Numbered from the stretch's first letter, positions 18,367 through 27,766 are shown. The stretch is 39,335 nt of DNA from Synechococcus sp. BO 8801 (GCF_002252675.1 NZ_NQKY01000025.1:1-39335); one strand, 5' to 3'. Numbers and translations are program-made. The notes: generated by a model from the sequence alone, not told the origin.

Positions 18367-19674
18367 TCAGTCGGGCCGGTTGCGGGGCGGTTCGCCATCC
18401 CCGGCCAGCAGCAGCCGCTCCCAGCGATCGAAGCGCCGGCCCAGCAGCACCGCGGCCGCCGCCAGCAGCAGGGCCGCGACCAGCACCGGGGGCGTCTGCC
18501 ACCAGGCGATGGCCAGCAGGGCCAGCCAGGGAATGGCCTGCACCAGCGGCCGCCAGCGCCGCAGTCCCTCCAGGGCGCCGCGGCAGGAGGCGCAGTGGCG
18601 GCCATGGCTCTCCCAGCGGTCCATCAGCGCCGCCCGATCGAGGCGGGGGGGCAGGGCCTGGCCGGGGAAGGGGTCACCGTCGTGGGCGTTGACCCAGTCG
18701 TGCAGGGCCTTCACATAGACGTCGGCGCCGGTGGCCAGGAAGAACGCCCGCTCGGCGCCGCCGCTGCGGCCCCGCTGCTCCAGCACCCGCTCCTGCCAGT
18801 GCAGGAACACCTGGTCGTCCTCCAGCACCGTGTGGTTGGCGATGTGCTGCAGCCACCGGGGCCGCAGGCCCAGCAGCAGGGGAGGCAGCCGGGACTTGAA
18901 CTGGAAGGGGAAGCGGGCGAACAGGCGGCACTCACCGCGGCGGATCGGCGTCGCGTAGACCACCGTGAGGATGCGGGCGAAGCCAGGCGCCGTGAGGTCG
19001 TGCCACATCAGGCCGGGGGCGGCGTAGGTGGTGTGCTGGCTGCCGAGCTTGCCCCGGCGGGGGCCCTCCTCCCACAGGGCCGTGAACCCCTCCGGACCGG
19101 AGCTGGTGATCGCCGCTGCCACCGGGGAGGCGTTCTCCCGCTTGCCCACCGTGCGGTGGTGGGTGAAGGGCACGTGGCTCACATCGAGCACGTTCTCCAG
19201 CAGGGTGAGGGCATCCATGGGCAGGTCCCGGAAGGTGTCCTGGACGAACCAGCCCGGCTCCTCCAGCACCGGCACCAGCGGCAGGGGCACCGCCGCGGCG
19301 TCGGCCGCCTCCCCGGCGAACACGAACAGCAGGTCCTGGGCCTCGGCGGTGGCGTAGGCCCGGCAACGGGATCGCACGGCGCTGGGGCTCGCCCCCGGCT
19401 CGGCCTGGGGGATGGCGGTGCAGTGGCCGTCTCCGGCGAAACTCCAGCCGTGGTAAGGGCACTCCAGCTCGCCGCCGGCATTGATCCGCCCCTGGCTCAG
19501 GGGCACCAGGCGGTGCGGGCAGACATCGGCGAAGGCGCGCCAGGCCTGGCCGGTGCGGTCCCACCAGAGCACCAGGTCCTCATCGAGGAGGGTGAAGGCG
19601 GTGGGCCCGGTGCGGTCCAGGTCCCGCAGATAGGCCACCGGATACCAGTGCTGGCGCCAGGCGGAACTCGTCAT
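18367..19674 (-). CDS. Rieske [2Fe-2S] oxygenase, pheophorbide a oxygenase-like
   Basis: A 435-residue Rieske non-heme iron oxygenase. The cluster ligands are C52-x-H54 (CPHRLVPLSQG) and C72-x2-H75 (CPYHGWSF). The mononuclear iron site is in LLENVLDVSHVPFTHHRTVG. A C-terminal CxxC (HCASCRG, about 369-375) followed by two hydrophobic helices (AIPWLALLAIAWW and LVAALLLAAAAVLL) is typical of the PAO/Tic55/Ptc52 family of cyanobacteria and plants. That family acts on chlorophyll-related tetrapyrroles at membranes and receives electrons from ferredoxin, with the CxxC as a possible redox switch. The substrate of this member is unknown. It is divergent from the antiporter gene. Confidence 0.88.
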   Translation of the reverse strand: MTSSAWRQHWYPVAYLRDLDRTGPTAFTLLDEDLVLWWDRTGQAWRAFADVCPHRLVPLSQGRINAGGELECPYHGWSFAGDGHCTAIPQAEPGASPSAVRSRCRAYATAEAQDLLFVFAGEAADAAAVPLPLVPVLEEPGWFVQDTFRDLPMDALTLLENVLDVSHVPFTHHRTVGKRENASPVAAAITSSGPEGFTALWEEGPRRGKLGSQHTTYAAPGLMWHDLTAPGFARILTVVYATPIRRGECRLFARFPFQFKSRLPPLLLGLRPRWLQHIANHTVLEDDQVFLHWQERVLEQRGRSGGAERAFFLATGADVYVKALHDWVNAHDGDPFPGQALPPRLDRAALMDRWESHGRHCASCRGALEGLRRWRPLVQAIPWLALLAIAWWQTPPVLVAALLLAAAAVLLGRRFDRWERLLLAGDGEPPRNRPD

Positions 19675-19802
19675 GCAGCCGATTCTGCTGGCGCAGGCGG
19701 CCGGATGCGGGCCCGTTACGAGACGCCGCGGGGAGGGCGATCGCCGGTGGCGGCGTTCCTAGGACGGCCTGGAGGACACCCCTGCCATCCCTCCCGATTT
19801 CC

Positions 19803-21884
19803 GTGGGCACCTTCCTGACCGGCAATCCCCTGGCAATTTTCGCCCTGCTGCTGGTGCTGAGCGTGGTGGTGCCGCCGCTGGTGCGGCCCCTGCGCCTGCC
19901 GGACCTGGTGGGGCTGCTGGTGGCGGGAGTGGTGATCGGTCCCCACGGCCTGGCCTGGCTGGTGTCCAGCAATGAGACGGTGCGGTTGCTCTCGGACGTG
20001 GGGGTGATCTACCTGCTGTTCATCGCCGGGCTGGAGATCGACCTGGGGGAGTTCCAGCGGATCCGGGCCCGTTCCTTCCGCTTCGGCCTGCTCACCTTCA
20101 CCCTGCCGATGCTGGCCGGCACCGTGCTCGGGTTCGCCTATGGCTACCCGGCGGTGAGCGCCGTGCTGATCGGCTCGATCCTGGCCTCCCACACCCCCCT
20201 GGGCTATCCGATCGTGCGCAGCTTCGGCGCCATGCGGGAGGAGTGCGTCACGGTGGCGATCGGCGGCACGATCTTCACCGACATCGCCGCCCTGGTGGTG
20301 CTGGCCCTCTGCGTCAGCCTGGGGCGGGGCCAGCTGAGCGCCGAGGGGGTGGTGGGGCTGCTGCTCAAGGTGGCCGTCTATGCCGCCGCCGTGCTGCTGC
20401 TGATCCGCTGGCTGGGCCGGGGCCTGGTCCGCCGCAGCGTCGACGGCGACAGCCGCCTGTTCGTGGCGGTGCTGCTGGCCCTGTTCCTGGCGGCGGTGGG
20501 GGCGGAGCTGGCCGGGGTGGAGAAGATCGTCGGCGCCTTCCTCGCCGGCCTGGCCGTGAACGGCGTGCTGCCGGACGGGCGCGTCAAGGAGCAGGTGGTG
20601 GTGGTGGGGGCGAGCCTGTTCATCCCCCTGTTCTTCATCGATCTGGGCCTGCTGCTCGATGTGCCGGTGTTCCTGAGCACCATGACGGGCTCCGCCTTCG
20701 CGGTTGCCCTGATCCTGTGCCTGATCGCCAGCAAGGGACTGGCCTCCTGGTGGTCGGGGCTGCTCTATCGCTACGACGGCCCCCAGATGCTCACCCTCTG
20801 GTCGCTGTCGCTGCCCCAGGTGGCGGCGACCCTGGCCGCCACCTACGTGGGCTTCCGCCAGGGCCTGCTGGATGAGCGGATGCTCAACAGCGTGCTGGCC
20901 CTGATGGTGGTGACCGCGACCCTGGGCCCGATCCTGACCACGGTGGCGATGACCCGGATGGCCAGCCGCCGCTCCCGGGACCTGAGCCTGCAGGAGAGCG
21001 GCCAGCTGGCCCTGGTGCGGCGGGCCCTGCGGGTGCTGGTGCCGATCAGCGACGCCCGCAGCGAGGAGTTCCTGCTGGCCCTGGCCGGGCGCCTGATCGA
21101 CGGCGAGGCGGGTCACCAGGGCTCGGTGCTGCCCCTGGCGGTGGTGTCGCCCCGCCAGGCCGGGGCGGGCCGCGGGCCCCATCCCGTCGTGCACCGGGCC
21201 CTGGCCGCGGGGCGCCAGCTGCTGGAGCGGGCCGATGTCCGCACCGCGGCGGCAGGGGTGCCCAGCCGCTCGCTGCTGCGGGTCGACAACGACATCCCCG
21301 GCGGCATCGCCCGCACGGCCCTCGAGCAGGGGGCCGACCTGGTGCTGGTCGGGGTGGCGCCGGGCGCCCGGCTGGGGAGCTGGCTGTTCGGCGATCTGGT
21401 GGCCGCCATCTGCCGTCAGGCCCACTGCCCGGTGGTGATGGCCCGGCTGCGGGAGGATCCGGCCGGCTTCCGCCGGCTGCTCGTGCCGGTGAAGGACCTC
21501 TCCGCCGGCGCCCTGGAACAGTTCCAGCTGGCGGAGCGGCTGCTGCGCGCCAGCCCGCCCGGGGAGGGGGCCGCCATCACCCTGCTGCACGTGCACGAAC
21601 CCTGGCTGGCCCAGGCGGAGCGGGAGCGGCTGGCCCGCCGGCTCCAGGCCTGGGTCCCGTCCCCCGCCAGGGCCGGAGGGGCCGTGCCGGTGACGGTGGA
21701 ACTCCTGGCTGACCCGAACGTGGCCGAGGCGATCGAGCGCAGCAGCGAGAGCCACGATCTGGTGATCCTGCGCTCCCTGCGGCGCCTGGTGGAGGGGATG
21801 CCGATTCCCGCCAGCGACCAGGCCACGGGGCTGCTGCGGCGGCTGGGCTGCTCGGTCCTGGTGATCAGCGATCCACTCCACTGA
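19803..21884 (+). CDS. Cation:proton antiporter with C-terminal universal-stress domain
   Basis: A 693-residue membrane protein. Residues 1-385 form a CPA-type exchanger with about 12 membrane helices; FIAGLEIDLGEFQRIRARSF and GAFLAGLAVNGVLPDGRVKEQ (about 245-265) are typical of Na+/H+ or K+/H+ antiporters, and FFIDLGLLLDVPVFL follows. From about residue 400 a soluble region with two Usp-like halves begins (RVLVPISDARSEEFLLALAG; later ADLVLVGVAPGARLG; RRLLVPVKDLSAGALEQFQL; HDLVILRSLRRLVEGMP). The fusion suggests nucleotide- or stress-controlled ion exchange. The start is a GTG at 19803 shortly after a possible -10 TAGGAC. A separate UspA gene follows 53 bp on. Confidence 0.87.
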   Translation: MGTFLTGNPLAIFALLLVLSVVVPPLVRPLRLPDLVGLLVAGVVIGPHGLAWLVSSNETVRLLSDVGVIYLLFIAGLEIDLGEFQRIRARSFRFGLLTFTLPMLAGTVLGFAYGYPAVSAVLIGSILASHTPLGYPIVRSFGAMREECVTVAIGGTIFTDIAALVVLALCVSLGRGQLSAEGVVGLLLKVAVYAAAVLLLIRWLGRGLVRRSVDGDSRLFVAVLLALFLAAVGAELAGVEKIVGAFLAGLAVNGVLPDGRVKEQVVVVGASLFIPLFFIDLGLLLDVPVFLSTMTGSAFAVALILCLIASKGLASWWSGLLYRYDGPQMLTLWSLSLPQVAATLAATYVGFRQGLLDERMLNSVLALMVVTATLGPILTTVAMTRMASRRSRDLSLQESGQLALVRRALRVLVPISDARSEEFLLALAGRLIDGEAGHQGSVLPLAVVSPRQAGAGRGPHPVVHRALAAGRQLLERADVRTAAAGVPSRSLLRVDNDIPGGIARTALEQGADLVLVGVAPGARLGSWLFGDLVAAICRQAHCPVVMARLREDPAGFRRLLVPVKDLSAGALEQFQLAERLLRASPPGEGAAITLLHVHEPWLAQAERERLARRLQAWVPSPARAGGAVPVTVELLADPNVAEAIERSSESHDLVILRSLRRLVEGMPIPASDQATGLLRRLGCSVLVISDPLH

Positions 21885-21937
21885 CCCCTGCATGGATCAG
21901 GGGCCATGACTAGACAGAGGGGAGACCCCCAGCTCCC

Positions 21938-22384
21938 ATGCCCTACAGCCACCTTCTGGTGCCCAGCGACGGCTCCGACCTCTCGATGGCGGCCGTGCGC
22001 CATGCCGTGGCCCTTGCCGCGGCCCTCGGGGCCCGCATCACCTTCTTCCATGCCCAGGCCAGCGTGCCGGTGCAGGTGGTGGGGCTCGGCGAAATGCTCG
22101 ATGCCACCACCATGGAGGCCCTGATGAGCGCCAGCCGCAAGGACGTGGAGCGCATCCTGGAGGAGTCCCTGGCGGTGGCCCGCCAGGCCGGCGTCAGCGC
22201 CGATGCCGAGAAGGTGATGAGCGACCTGCCCCACCAGGCCATCGTCGAGGCCGCCACCCGATTGGGTTGCGATCTGATCCTGATGGCCTCCCACGGCCGC
22301 CGCGGCCTGGTGGGGATGCTGATCGGCAGCGAGACCCAGCGGGTGCTGGTCCAGTCCCCCTGTCCGGTCCTGGTCTACCGATGA
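21938..22384 (+). CDS. Universal stress protein (UspA family)
   Basis: A 148-residue single-domain Usp. It opens [20 protein letters not shown] and closes with the ATP-binding signature [39 protein letters not shown] (pattern G-x2-G-x9-G-S/T, satisfied here), so it should bind ATP. Such proteins modulate stress tolerance, often by acting on partner enzymes or transporters. Its neighbours are an antiporter that already carries Usp-like domains and, overlapping its stop codon by 4 bases (ATGA), the acyl-CoA synthetase/acetyltransferase. The tight coupling suggests it regulates one of them. Confidence 0.92.
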   Translation: MPYSHLLVPSDGSDLSMAAVRHAVALAAALGARITFFHAQASVPVQVVGLGEMLDATTMEALMSASRKDVERILEESLAVARQAGVSADAEKVMSDLPHQAIVEAATRLGCDLILMASHGRRGLVGMLIGSETQRVLVQSPCPVLVYR

Positions 22385-25260
22385 GTGCCCTCGCCTCCGG
22401 TGGGGGCGACGGCGCCTCCGACCGGGCCTACGACATCCTGCGCTCCCAGCACCAGCCGCTGGCGGCCCTCTTCTCCCCCCGCAGCGTGGCGGTGATCGGG
22501 GCCTCCGACCGGCCGGGCAGCGTCGGCCGGGGGGTGCTCTGGAACCTGATCAGCCATCCCTTCGGCGGCACCGTCTATCCCGTCAATCCGAAGCGCGCCA
22601 GCGTGCTGGGGATCCGGGCCTACGCCACGGTGGCGGAGCTGCCCGAGCCGGTGGATCTGGCGGTGATCGCCACCCCGGCCGCCACGGTGCCCGGGCTGAT
22701 CGAGGCCTGCGCGGCGGCGGGGGTGAAGGGGGTGATCGTGCTCTCGGCGGGCTTCCGGGAGATCGGCGCCGCCGGCATCGCCCTCGAGGCCCGCATCCGC
22801 GATGGCCTGCGCCGCTCCGGCATGCGGCTGGTCGGGCCCAACTGCCTGGGGCTGATGAATCCCCGCACCGGCCTCAACGCCACCTTCGCCGGCACCTTCG
22901 CCCGACCCGGCCACGTGGGCTTCCTGAGCCAGTCGGGGGCGATCTGCACCGCCGTCCTCGACTGGAGCCTGCAGGAGAACGTGGGCTTCAGCGCCTTCGT
23001 CTCGATGGGCTCGATGCTCGATGTGGACTGGGGGGATCTGATCACCTACCTGGGGGACGACCCGGAGACCCACAGCATCGTCATCTACATGGAGTCGATC
23101 GGGGATCCCCGTTCGTTCCTCTCGGCGGCGCGGGAGGTGGCCCTCACCAAACCGATCGTGGTGATCAAGGCGGGACGCACGGCGGAGGCGGCCCAGGCGG
23201 CGGCCTCCCACACCGGGGCCCTCACTGGCAGTGACGCCGTGCTCGATGCCGCCTTCCGGCGCTGCGGCGTGCTGCGGGTGGACAGCATCGCCGACCTCTT
23301 CGACCTGGCCGAGGTGCTCTCCAAGCAGAGACGCCGGCCAATGGGCCCGCGGCTGACGATCCTCACCAACGCCGGCGGCCCTGGCGTGCTCGCCACCGAC
23401 GCCCTGGTGCGCCACGGCGGCACCCTGGCCAGGCTCCCGGAGGCGACCCTGAAGGCCCTCGATGCCGTGCTGCCGCAGCACTGGAGCCGGGCCAACCCGA
23501 TCGACATCCTCGGGGACGCCGATCCGGAGCGCTACGAGCGGGCCATCCGCCTGGCCCTGGAGAACCCCGACAGCGACGGTCTGCTGGTGGTGCTCACCCC
23601 CCAGGCCATGACCGACCCGACCGGCACCGCCCAACGGCTGGTGGCCCTGGCGGCCACCACCACCAAGCCCCTGCTGGCCAGCTGGATGGGGGGCCGGGAC
23701 GTGGAGGCGGGGGAGCGCCTGCTCAATGCCGCCGGCATCGCCACCTACCGCTACCCGGACGCGGCGGTGCAGCTGTTCGATGCCATGTGGCGCTACAGCG
23801 ACAACCTGCGCGCCCTCTACGAGACGCCGGCCCTGGTGCCGGAAACGGAGGCAGCGGTGGCATCCGGTGCCGACGAGCCCCACGCCGACCGCGGGCGGGT
23901 GGAGGAGCTGCTGGCCGCTGTCCGCGCGGAGGGGCGCACCCTGCTCAATGAGTGGGAAGCCAAGCAGGTGCTGGCCGCCTACGGCATTCCCACGGTCCCC
24001 ACCCACATGGCTATCAGCGCCGAGGCGGCCACGGCCGCCGCCGACGCCATGGGCTACCCGGTGGTGGTGAAGCTGCTCTCCGCCGAGCTCACCCACAAAA
24101 CAGACGTCGGCGGAGTGCAGCTGAACCTGGGCAACGGCGAGGCGGTGGCCCAGGCCTTCCGGAGCATGGAGAGCGCGATCGTCGCCCGGCACGGGGCGAG
24201 CGCCTTCGGCGGGGTGACCGTCCAGCCGATGCTGGAACTCACAGGGACCTACGAACTGATCGTCGGCAGCAGCATCGACCCCCAGTTCGGGCCGGTGATC
24301 CTGTTCGGCACCGGCGGCCTGCTGGTGGAGGTGTTCCGCGACAGTGCCGTCGCCCTCCCGCCGCTGAACACCACCCTGGCCCGGCGGCTGATGGAACGCA
24401 CCCGGATCTACGCGGCGCTTCAGGGGGTGCGGGGCCGGCCGCCGGTGGAACTGGCAGCGCTCGAACGGCTGCTGGTGCGCCTCAGCCGGCTGGTGCTGGA
24501 GCACCCGGCCATCCTCGAACTCGACATCAACCCGCTGCGGGTGGCACCGGGGGATGGGGAGGGCGCCCTGGTGGCCCTCGACGCCCGGGTGCTGCTGCAG
24601 GCGTCCTCCGGAGCCACCTGCTTCAGCCCCAGGCCCGCGATCCGCCCTTACCCCAGCGCGTACGTGCGCGACTGGCGGCTGCCCGACGGCTCAGCGGTGA
24701 CCCTGCGGCCGATCCGGCCGGAGGACGAACCCCTGGTGGTGGCGTTCCACCGCACCCTCTCGGAGCAGAGCGTCTACTTCCGCTACTTCCATCTGATGAC
24801 CCTGGGCCACCGGATCGCCCATGAACGGCTCACCCGGATCTGCTTCACCGATTACGACCGGGAGATGGCCCTGGTGGCGGAGCGAGCCGGGGAGAACGGC
24901 GCCCCCGCCGAAGTGCTGGGGGTGGGGCGGCTCAGCCGGATCCACGACGAGAACGCGGCCGAGTTCGCCATGCTGATCGCCGATCCCTGGCAGCGGCAGG
25001 GGCTGGGCACCGCCCTGCTGGGCCTGCTGCTGGAGATCGGGCGCCAGGAGGGACTGGAGCGGATCTGCGCCGAGATCCTGCACGAGAACCGGGGCATGCA
25101 GCACGTCTGCCGGAAGCTGGGCTTCCGGCTCCGGCCCACGGCCGAATGCGTGCACGCCGAGATCAGCCTCCTGGAGCCGGCCGCTGGCCTGCCGGAACGG
25201 GACGGGATTCCCTCGCCAGCCAGTGCAGCTGCCAGGCCCGCTGCAGATCCACCCGCGTGA
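22381..25260 (+). CDS. ADP-forming acyl-CoA synthetase fused to GNAT acetyltransferase (PatZ/Pat-like)
   Basis: A 959-residue multidomain protein. Order: CoA-binding domain ([20 protein letters not shown], about 23-42), succinyl-CoA-synthetase-like ligase domain ([36 protein letters not shown]), a phosphohistidine segment, ATP-grasp domain ([47 protein letters not shown]) and a C-terminal GNAT domain ([20 protein letters not shown]; acetyl-CoA loop [12 protein letters not shown]). The ligase part keeps [10 protein letters not shown] with His277, the phosphorylated His of active ADP-forming synthetases, whereas E. coli PatZ, as I recall it, has lost this His. The enzyme may therefore both make or split acyl-CoA and acetylate proteins. 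It overlaps uspA by 4 bp and is overlapped antisense at its 3' end by the Nif11-like gene. Confidence 0.9.
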   Translation: MSALASGGGDGASDRAYDILRSQHQPLAALFSPRSVAVIGASDRPGSVGRGVLWNLISHPFGGTVYPVNPKRASVLGIRAYATVAELPEPVDLAVIATPAATVPGLIEACAAAGVKGVIVLSAGFREIGAAGIALEARIRDGLRRSGMRLVGPNCLGLMNPRTGLNATFAGTFARPGHVGFLSQSGAICTAVLDWSLQENVGFSAFVSMGSMLDVDWGDLITYLGDDPETHSIVIYMESIGDPRSFLSAAREVALTKPIVVIKAGRTAEAAQAAASHTGALTGSDAVLDAAFRRCGVLRVDSIADLFDLAEVLSKQRRRPMGPRLTILTNAGGPGVLATDALVRHGGTLARLPEATLKALDAVLPQHWSRANPIDILGDADPERYERAIRLALENPDSDGLLVVLTPQAMTDPTGTAQRLVALAATTTKPLLASWMGGRDVEAGERLLNAAGIATYRYPDAAVQLFDAMWRYSDNLRALYETPALVPETEAAVASGADEPHADRGRVEELLAAVRAEGRTLLNEWEAKQVLAAYGIPTVPTHMAISAEAATAAADAMGYPVVVKLLSAELTHKTDVGGVQLNLGNGEAVAQAFRSMESAIVARHGASAFGGVTVQPMLELTGTYELIVGSSIDPQFGPVILFGTGGLLVEVFRDSAVALPPLNTTLARRLMERTRIYAALQGVRGRPPVELAALERLLVRLSRLVLEHPAILELDINPLRVAPGDGEGALVALDARVLLQASSGATCFSPRPAIRPYPSAYVRDWRLPDGSAVTLRPIRPEDEPLVVAFHRTLSEQSVYFRYFHLMTLGHRIAHERLTRICFTDYDREMALVAERAGENGAPAEVLGVGRLSRIHDENAAEFAMLIADPWQRQGLGTALLGLLLEIGRQEGLERICAEILHENRGMQHVCRKLGFRLRPTAECVHAEISLLEPAAGLPERDGIPSPASAAARPAADPPA

Positions 25261-25387
25261 CGCGGTAACCCAGGCGGCGGGCGGCCAGGATCAGCTCCGG
25301 GGAGGAGCGGCAATGGCGCAGCCCGCGGCGGATCACCGCATCCGTCTCGGCCTCATCGACAAGGCGCTCGAGTTCGCTCCAGCTCAT
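25163..25387 (-). CDS. Nif11-like leader-type peptide
   Basis: A 74-residue protein whose first 55 residues fit the Nif11 domain: [54 protein letters not shown]. Nif11 domains occur as leader sequences of cyanobacterial ribosomally made peptides (including prochlorosin-type) and as stand-alone proteins. The tail [13 protein letters not shown] ends exactly in Gly-Gly, the usual leader cleavage site, with the stop codon directly after, so no core peptide follows. The last 98 bp are antisense to the acyl-CoA synthetase gene. No modifying enzyme or exporter is adjacent. It may be a regulatory or orphan Nif11 protein. Confidence 0.65.
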   Translation of the reverse strand: MSWSELERLVDEAETDAVIRRGLRHCRSSPELILAARRLGYRVTRVDLQRAWQLHWLARESRPVPAGQRPAPGG

Positions 25388-25613
25388 CGGGTTCTCCCAC
25401 CCTCCCGTTCAAGCTGGCAACGGCGGCGCGATCCGACCAGGGGTCCGACAGCAAGCGATGCACAGGGCAACGCAGGCCATGGGCAGGGCGCGCCGTTTGC
25501 TGGAGTCGCATCCTGTCGGACATCGGCCGGGAGCCGTTCATGGATCGGTCACATGACTTCGCTTGATTGATGTCAGCCCCACCTCAGGGGTCGCTCCTCA
25601 CAACGCGAACACC

Positions 25614-26066
25614 ATGAACACCATCCTTCGTCAGGGGTCCCGCCGCCTCGTGGGCCTGCTGGGCACCACCGGCGTCCTGGCCCTGGTCGCCGCCCCCCTG
25701 GAGGCCCTGGCCGGTCCCTGGGGCCCGTCCGGCGCACCCCGCCAGGTCGACAGCCGCCGTGTTCCCTACCCCGTGCAGACCCTGCCCAGCCCCTCGTCCT
25801 ACGGCGACGGTTACGGCGGCGGCTACCGGGCCGACTACGACGTCGACCGCTACCGGGCCAACCTGCCGGTGGCTCCCGACTACATCCAGGCCCAGACGGC
25901 CCAGCGCTGCAACGTCGGCCGACTGGTGGGCGGCATCATCGGCGGTGGCCTGGGCTACGCCGCCTCCCGCCAGGACGGCCGCACCTGGGCCGTGCCGCTC
26001 GGGGCCCTGCTTGGTCAGCAGATGGGCTGCAGCATCGGCGCCCAGCGGGCTCCCCTGCCCTGGTGA
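25614..26066 (+). CDS. Secreted glycine-zipper protein
   Basis: A 150-residue exported protein. The N-terminus MNTILRQGSRRLVGLLGTTG and the following Ala/Leu-rich stretch up to ALAGP form a signal peptide (cleavage likely after about residue 34). A Tyr/Gly/Asp-rich middle (YGDGYGGGYRADYDVDRY) leads to a glycine-zipper segment, CNVGRLVGGIIGGGLGYAAS and VPLGALLGQQMGCSIG, as in the 17-kDa surface antigen family. It probably sits at the outer membrane or periplasm. The start is the ATG at 25614; the longer frame has no signal sequence at its start. It converges on the Asn/Gly-rich gene with a 9-bp gap. Confidence 0.78.
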   Translation: MNTILRQGSRRLVGLLGTTGVLALVAAPLEALAGPWGPSGAPRQVDSRRVPYPVQTLPSPSSYGDGYGGGYRADYDVDRYRANLPVAPDYIQAQTAQRCNVGRLVGGIIGGGLGYAASRQDGRTWAVPLGALLGQQMGCSIGAQRAPLPW

Positions 26067-26075
26067 GCCCCCGGC

Positions 26076-27038
26076 TCAGGAAGCGGTCCCGAAGGCCACC
26101 TGACAGGCGGCATTGAGGAGTTCCGCTTCCTGGGCACTGCTCGGCTCCTGGCCGTTCAGCAGACCCTGCTGGCAGTCGGCGGAGAGCTGAAAGACGCTGC
26201 CGTCGGCACTGACATCAAAGGCCACCGTCGAGGTGCCGGTCGGCTGGACCGTGCCGAACAGCAGCTGGTACTCGGTGTTGGGCACCACGATCACCGTCTG
26301 GCTGCTGGCCACCGCGGCGTCAACGGCACTGTTGATGATCGAAGCCGTCGCCAGCGTGGCCACACCCCAGGTGGCGGCCCGGGCCCCCCACCATCCCCAT
26401 GACGGGGTGGCCCAGCCGCCGTACCAGCCATGGTTCCAGGGTCGGGCGACGCCCCAGCCCGGACGGGCCCAGCCGGGCCGGACACCGAAGGCGTTGACGT
26501 TGGCGGCGCGGGTCCAGTTGCGGTTGACGTTGACGCTGCGGTTGAGGTTGCGGTTGACGTTGACGTTCCGGTTCAGGTTGGCGTTCCGGTTGAGGTTGGC
26601 GTTGCGGTTGATGGTTCCGGCTCCGGCGGGCCTGTTGAGTCCAGGGGTGCCGACCACCCCCCCGGGCCGCGCCGCAGGACGATTCAACGAGGGGCCCCCC
26701 AGGCCACCACCGGCAACGCCGCTGCTCCAGCCCCCGGCGGGCCTGTTGACGCCCCGGTTGAGACCGCCGGCCCCGCCGGATCCCTGGAAGCCACTGCGGC
26801 CCAGCGAACCACCACCACCGGCGCGGCCGAGACCACCGCCTCCACCCCCGACTCTGGCGCCGCCACCACCGCCGCCCATCCGGGCACCGCCGCCACCGCC
26901 CATCCGAGCCCCGCCACCGCCGCCGCGGGCGATCAGCTCCGGGGCGTGGGGGGAGGAGATCTCCAGGGCCAGGCCAGCCCCGACCGGCGAGGCGATCACA
27001 CCGGCCACCAACAGGGCGAGTCCGCTCAGGTTCTTCAT
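26076..27038 (-). CDS. Secreted Gly-rich and Asn-Arg-repeat protein
   Basis: A 320-residue exported protein of unknown function. A signal peptide (MKNLSGLALLVAGVIASPVG plus about 5 residues) precedes a polyglycine block of GGGGGARMG units (about 39-80). Next come Asn-Arg-Pro-containing repeats (LNRPAAR, LNRPAGA) and a striking run of NRN units (NRNANLNRNANLNRNVNVNR) coded by an 18-bp-like DNA repeat at about 26510-26620. A Trp/Gly-rich segment (HGWYGGWATPSWGWWG) follows, and then a normal C-terminal domain (VIVVPNTEYQLLFGTVQPTG to CQVAFGTAS) with two Cys. The start ATG overlaps the upstream gene's stop (ATGA), so the two are translated together. Confidence 0.75.
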   Translation of the reverse strand: MKNLSGLALLVAGVIASPVGAGLALEISSPHAPELIARGGGGGARMGGGGGARMGGGGGGARVGGGGGGLGRAGGGGSLGRSGFQGSGGAGGLNRGVNRPAGGWSSGVAGGGLGGPSLNRPAARPGGVVGTPGLNRPAGAGTINRNANLNRNANLNRNVNVNRNLNRSVNVNRNWTRAANVNAFGVRPGWARPGWGVARPWNHGWYGGWATPSWGWWGARAATWGVATLATASIINSAVDAAVASSQTVIVVPNTEYQLLFGTVQPTGTSTVAFDVSADGSVFQLSADCQQGLLNGQEPSSAQEAELLNAACQVAFGTAS

Positions 27039-27601
27039 TTCAGCAACAGGGCGCAGGCGTCGTCGTAACAGCTGGCGTCCACCCGGCCGTCGGAGCCGAA
27101 GTGGACCATCACCAGATCACGGCCCTGGAGGCGCGTGTTGGTGCGATCCTCCCGGACGCTGTTGAGGTAATTGGGGTTGACCACGCAGAGGTCCTTGCCG
27201 TTGAAGCAGACCGTGTTGGTGGAGAAGCGGGCCGAAGCTCCGCGCAGCGGGCTCCATTGCTTGGTGTCGTTCGCCCAGATCGCCATCGTCACTGGTTCAG
27301 CGGTGATGCGGACCGTTTCGACCCCGGTGCCGATGCGGTGGCGGTAGAGCGTGGCCCCTCCCATGTCCACCGCTTCCACCGTGCAGGGCACGGGAGCAGC
27401 CCCCTGGAGCGCGCACTGGGTAGTGAGCGTGTACAACACCTTCCCCGTGGGAGCAGCCTTCGCAGCCGCAGCGGGCTGGGGGGCCAGCAGGAACGTGGCC
27501 GTCAGGCCAGCCAGGACTCCGCCACCTAGAAGGGCGGGACAGAAACGGGTCACGCCATCGTGGCGGCCGCAGGGCTGAAGGCTGATCCGGCGGTGGGGCA
27601 T
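27035..27601 (-). CDS. Secreted hypothetical protein, partner of the Asn-Arg-repeat protein
   Basis: A 188-residue protein with a hydrophobic export signal (CPALLGGGVLAGLTATFLLA then PQPAAAAKA) and a mature domain rich in beta strands: KVLYTLTTQCALQGAAPVPC, VEAVDMGGATLYRHRIGTGV, RFSTNTVCFNGKDLCVVNPN, YLNSVREDRTNTRLQGRDLV and a final CYDDACALLLK. Six Cys in the mature part could form three disulfides, fitting a periplasmic location. I list the ATG at 27601; a GTG at 27553 (MTRFCPAL) would give a more classical signal peptide. Its stop overlaps the start of the next gene, a clear two-gene operon. Family not recognised. Confidence 0.7.
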   Translation of the reverse strand: MPHRRISLQPCGRHDGVTRFCPALLGGGVLAGLTATFLLAPQPAAAAKAAPTGKVLYTLTTQCALQGAAPVPCTVEAVDMGGATLYRHRIGTGVETVRITAEPVTMAIWANDTKQWSPLRGASARFSTNTVCFNGKDLCVVNPNYLNSVREDRTNTRLQGRDLVMVHFGSDGRVDASCYDDACALLLK

Positions 27602-27766
27602 GGGGAAAGGAACGAAAGGGGCGGCTGCACGATGGCCAGCGATGATTCCAGAGTGGGCAGCAAGGATCTGGGTGACGGGGCTGACGCGCAAATCGTTGTA
27701 ATCAAAGGCGTTGGGCCTGGAGATCCGACAGCGCCGATGACCGGGAACCTGTGAGGGACCGTCTGC

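Noticed and set aside
19716-21893. A 725-codon minus-strand frame opposite the antiporter gene
   Set aside because: Gln/His/Gly-rich translation with no domain, while the plus strand encodes a clear exchanger and Usp-like domains.
22375-24504. A 709-codon minus-strand frame opposite the acyl-CoA synthetase
   Set aside because: Antisense shadow; composition (His, Gln, Gly, Ala) is artificial and the plus strand has recognisable domains.
25353-25541. A 62-codon minus-strand frame upstream of the Nif11-like gene
   Set aside because: Arg/Pro-rich with no pattern and overlaps the Nif11-like start; no support for coding.
26510-26620. CRISPR-like repeat array
   Set aside because: The repeated units are contiguous, lie inside an open reading frame and code for Asn-Arg repeats; there are no spacers.
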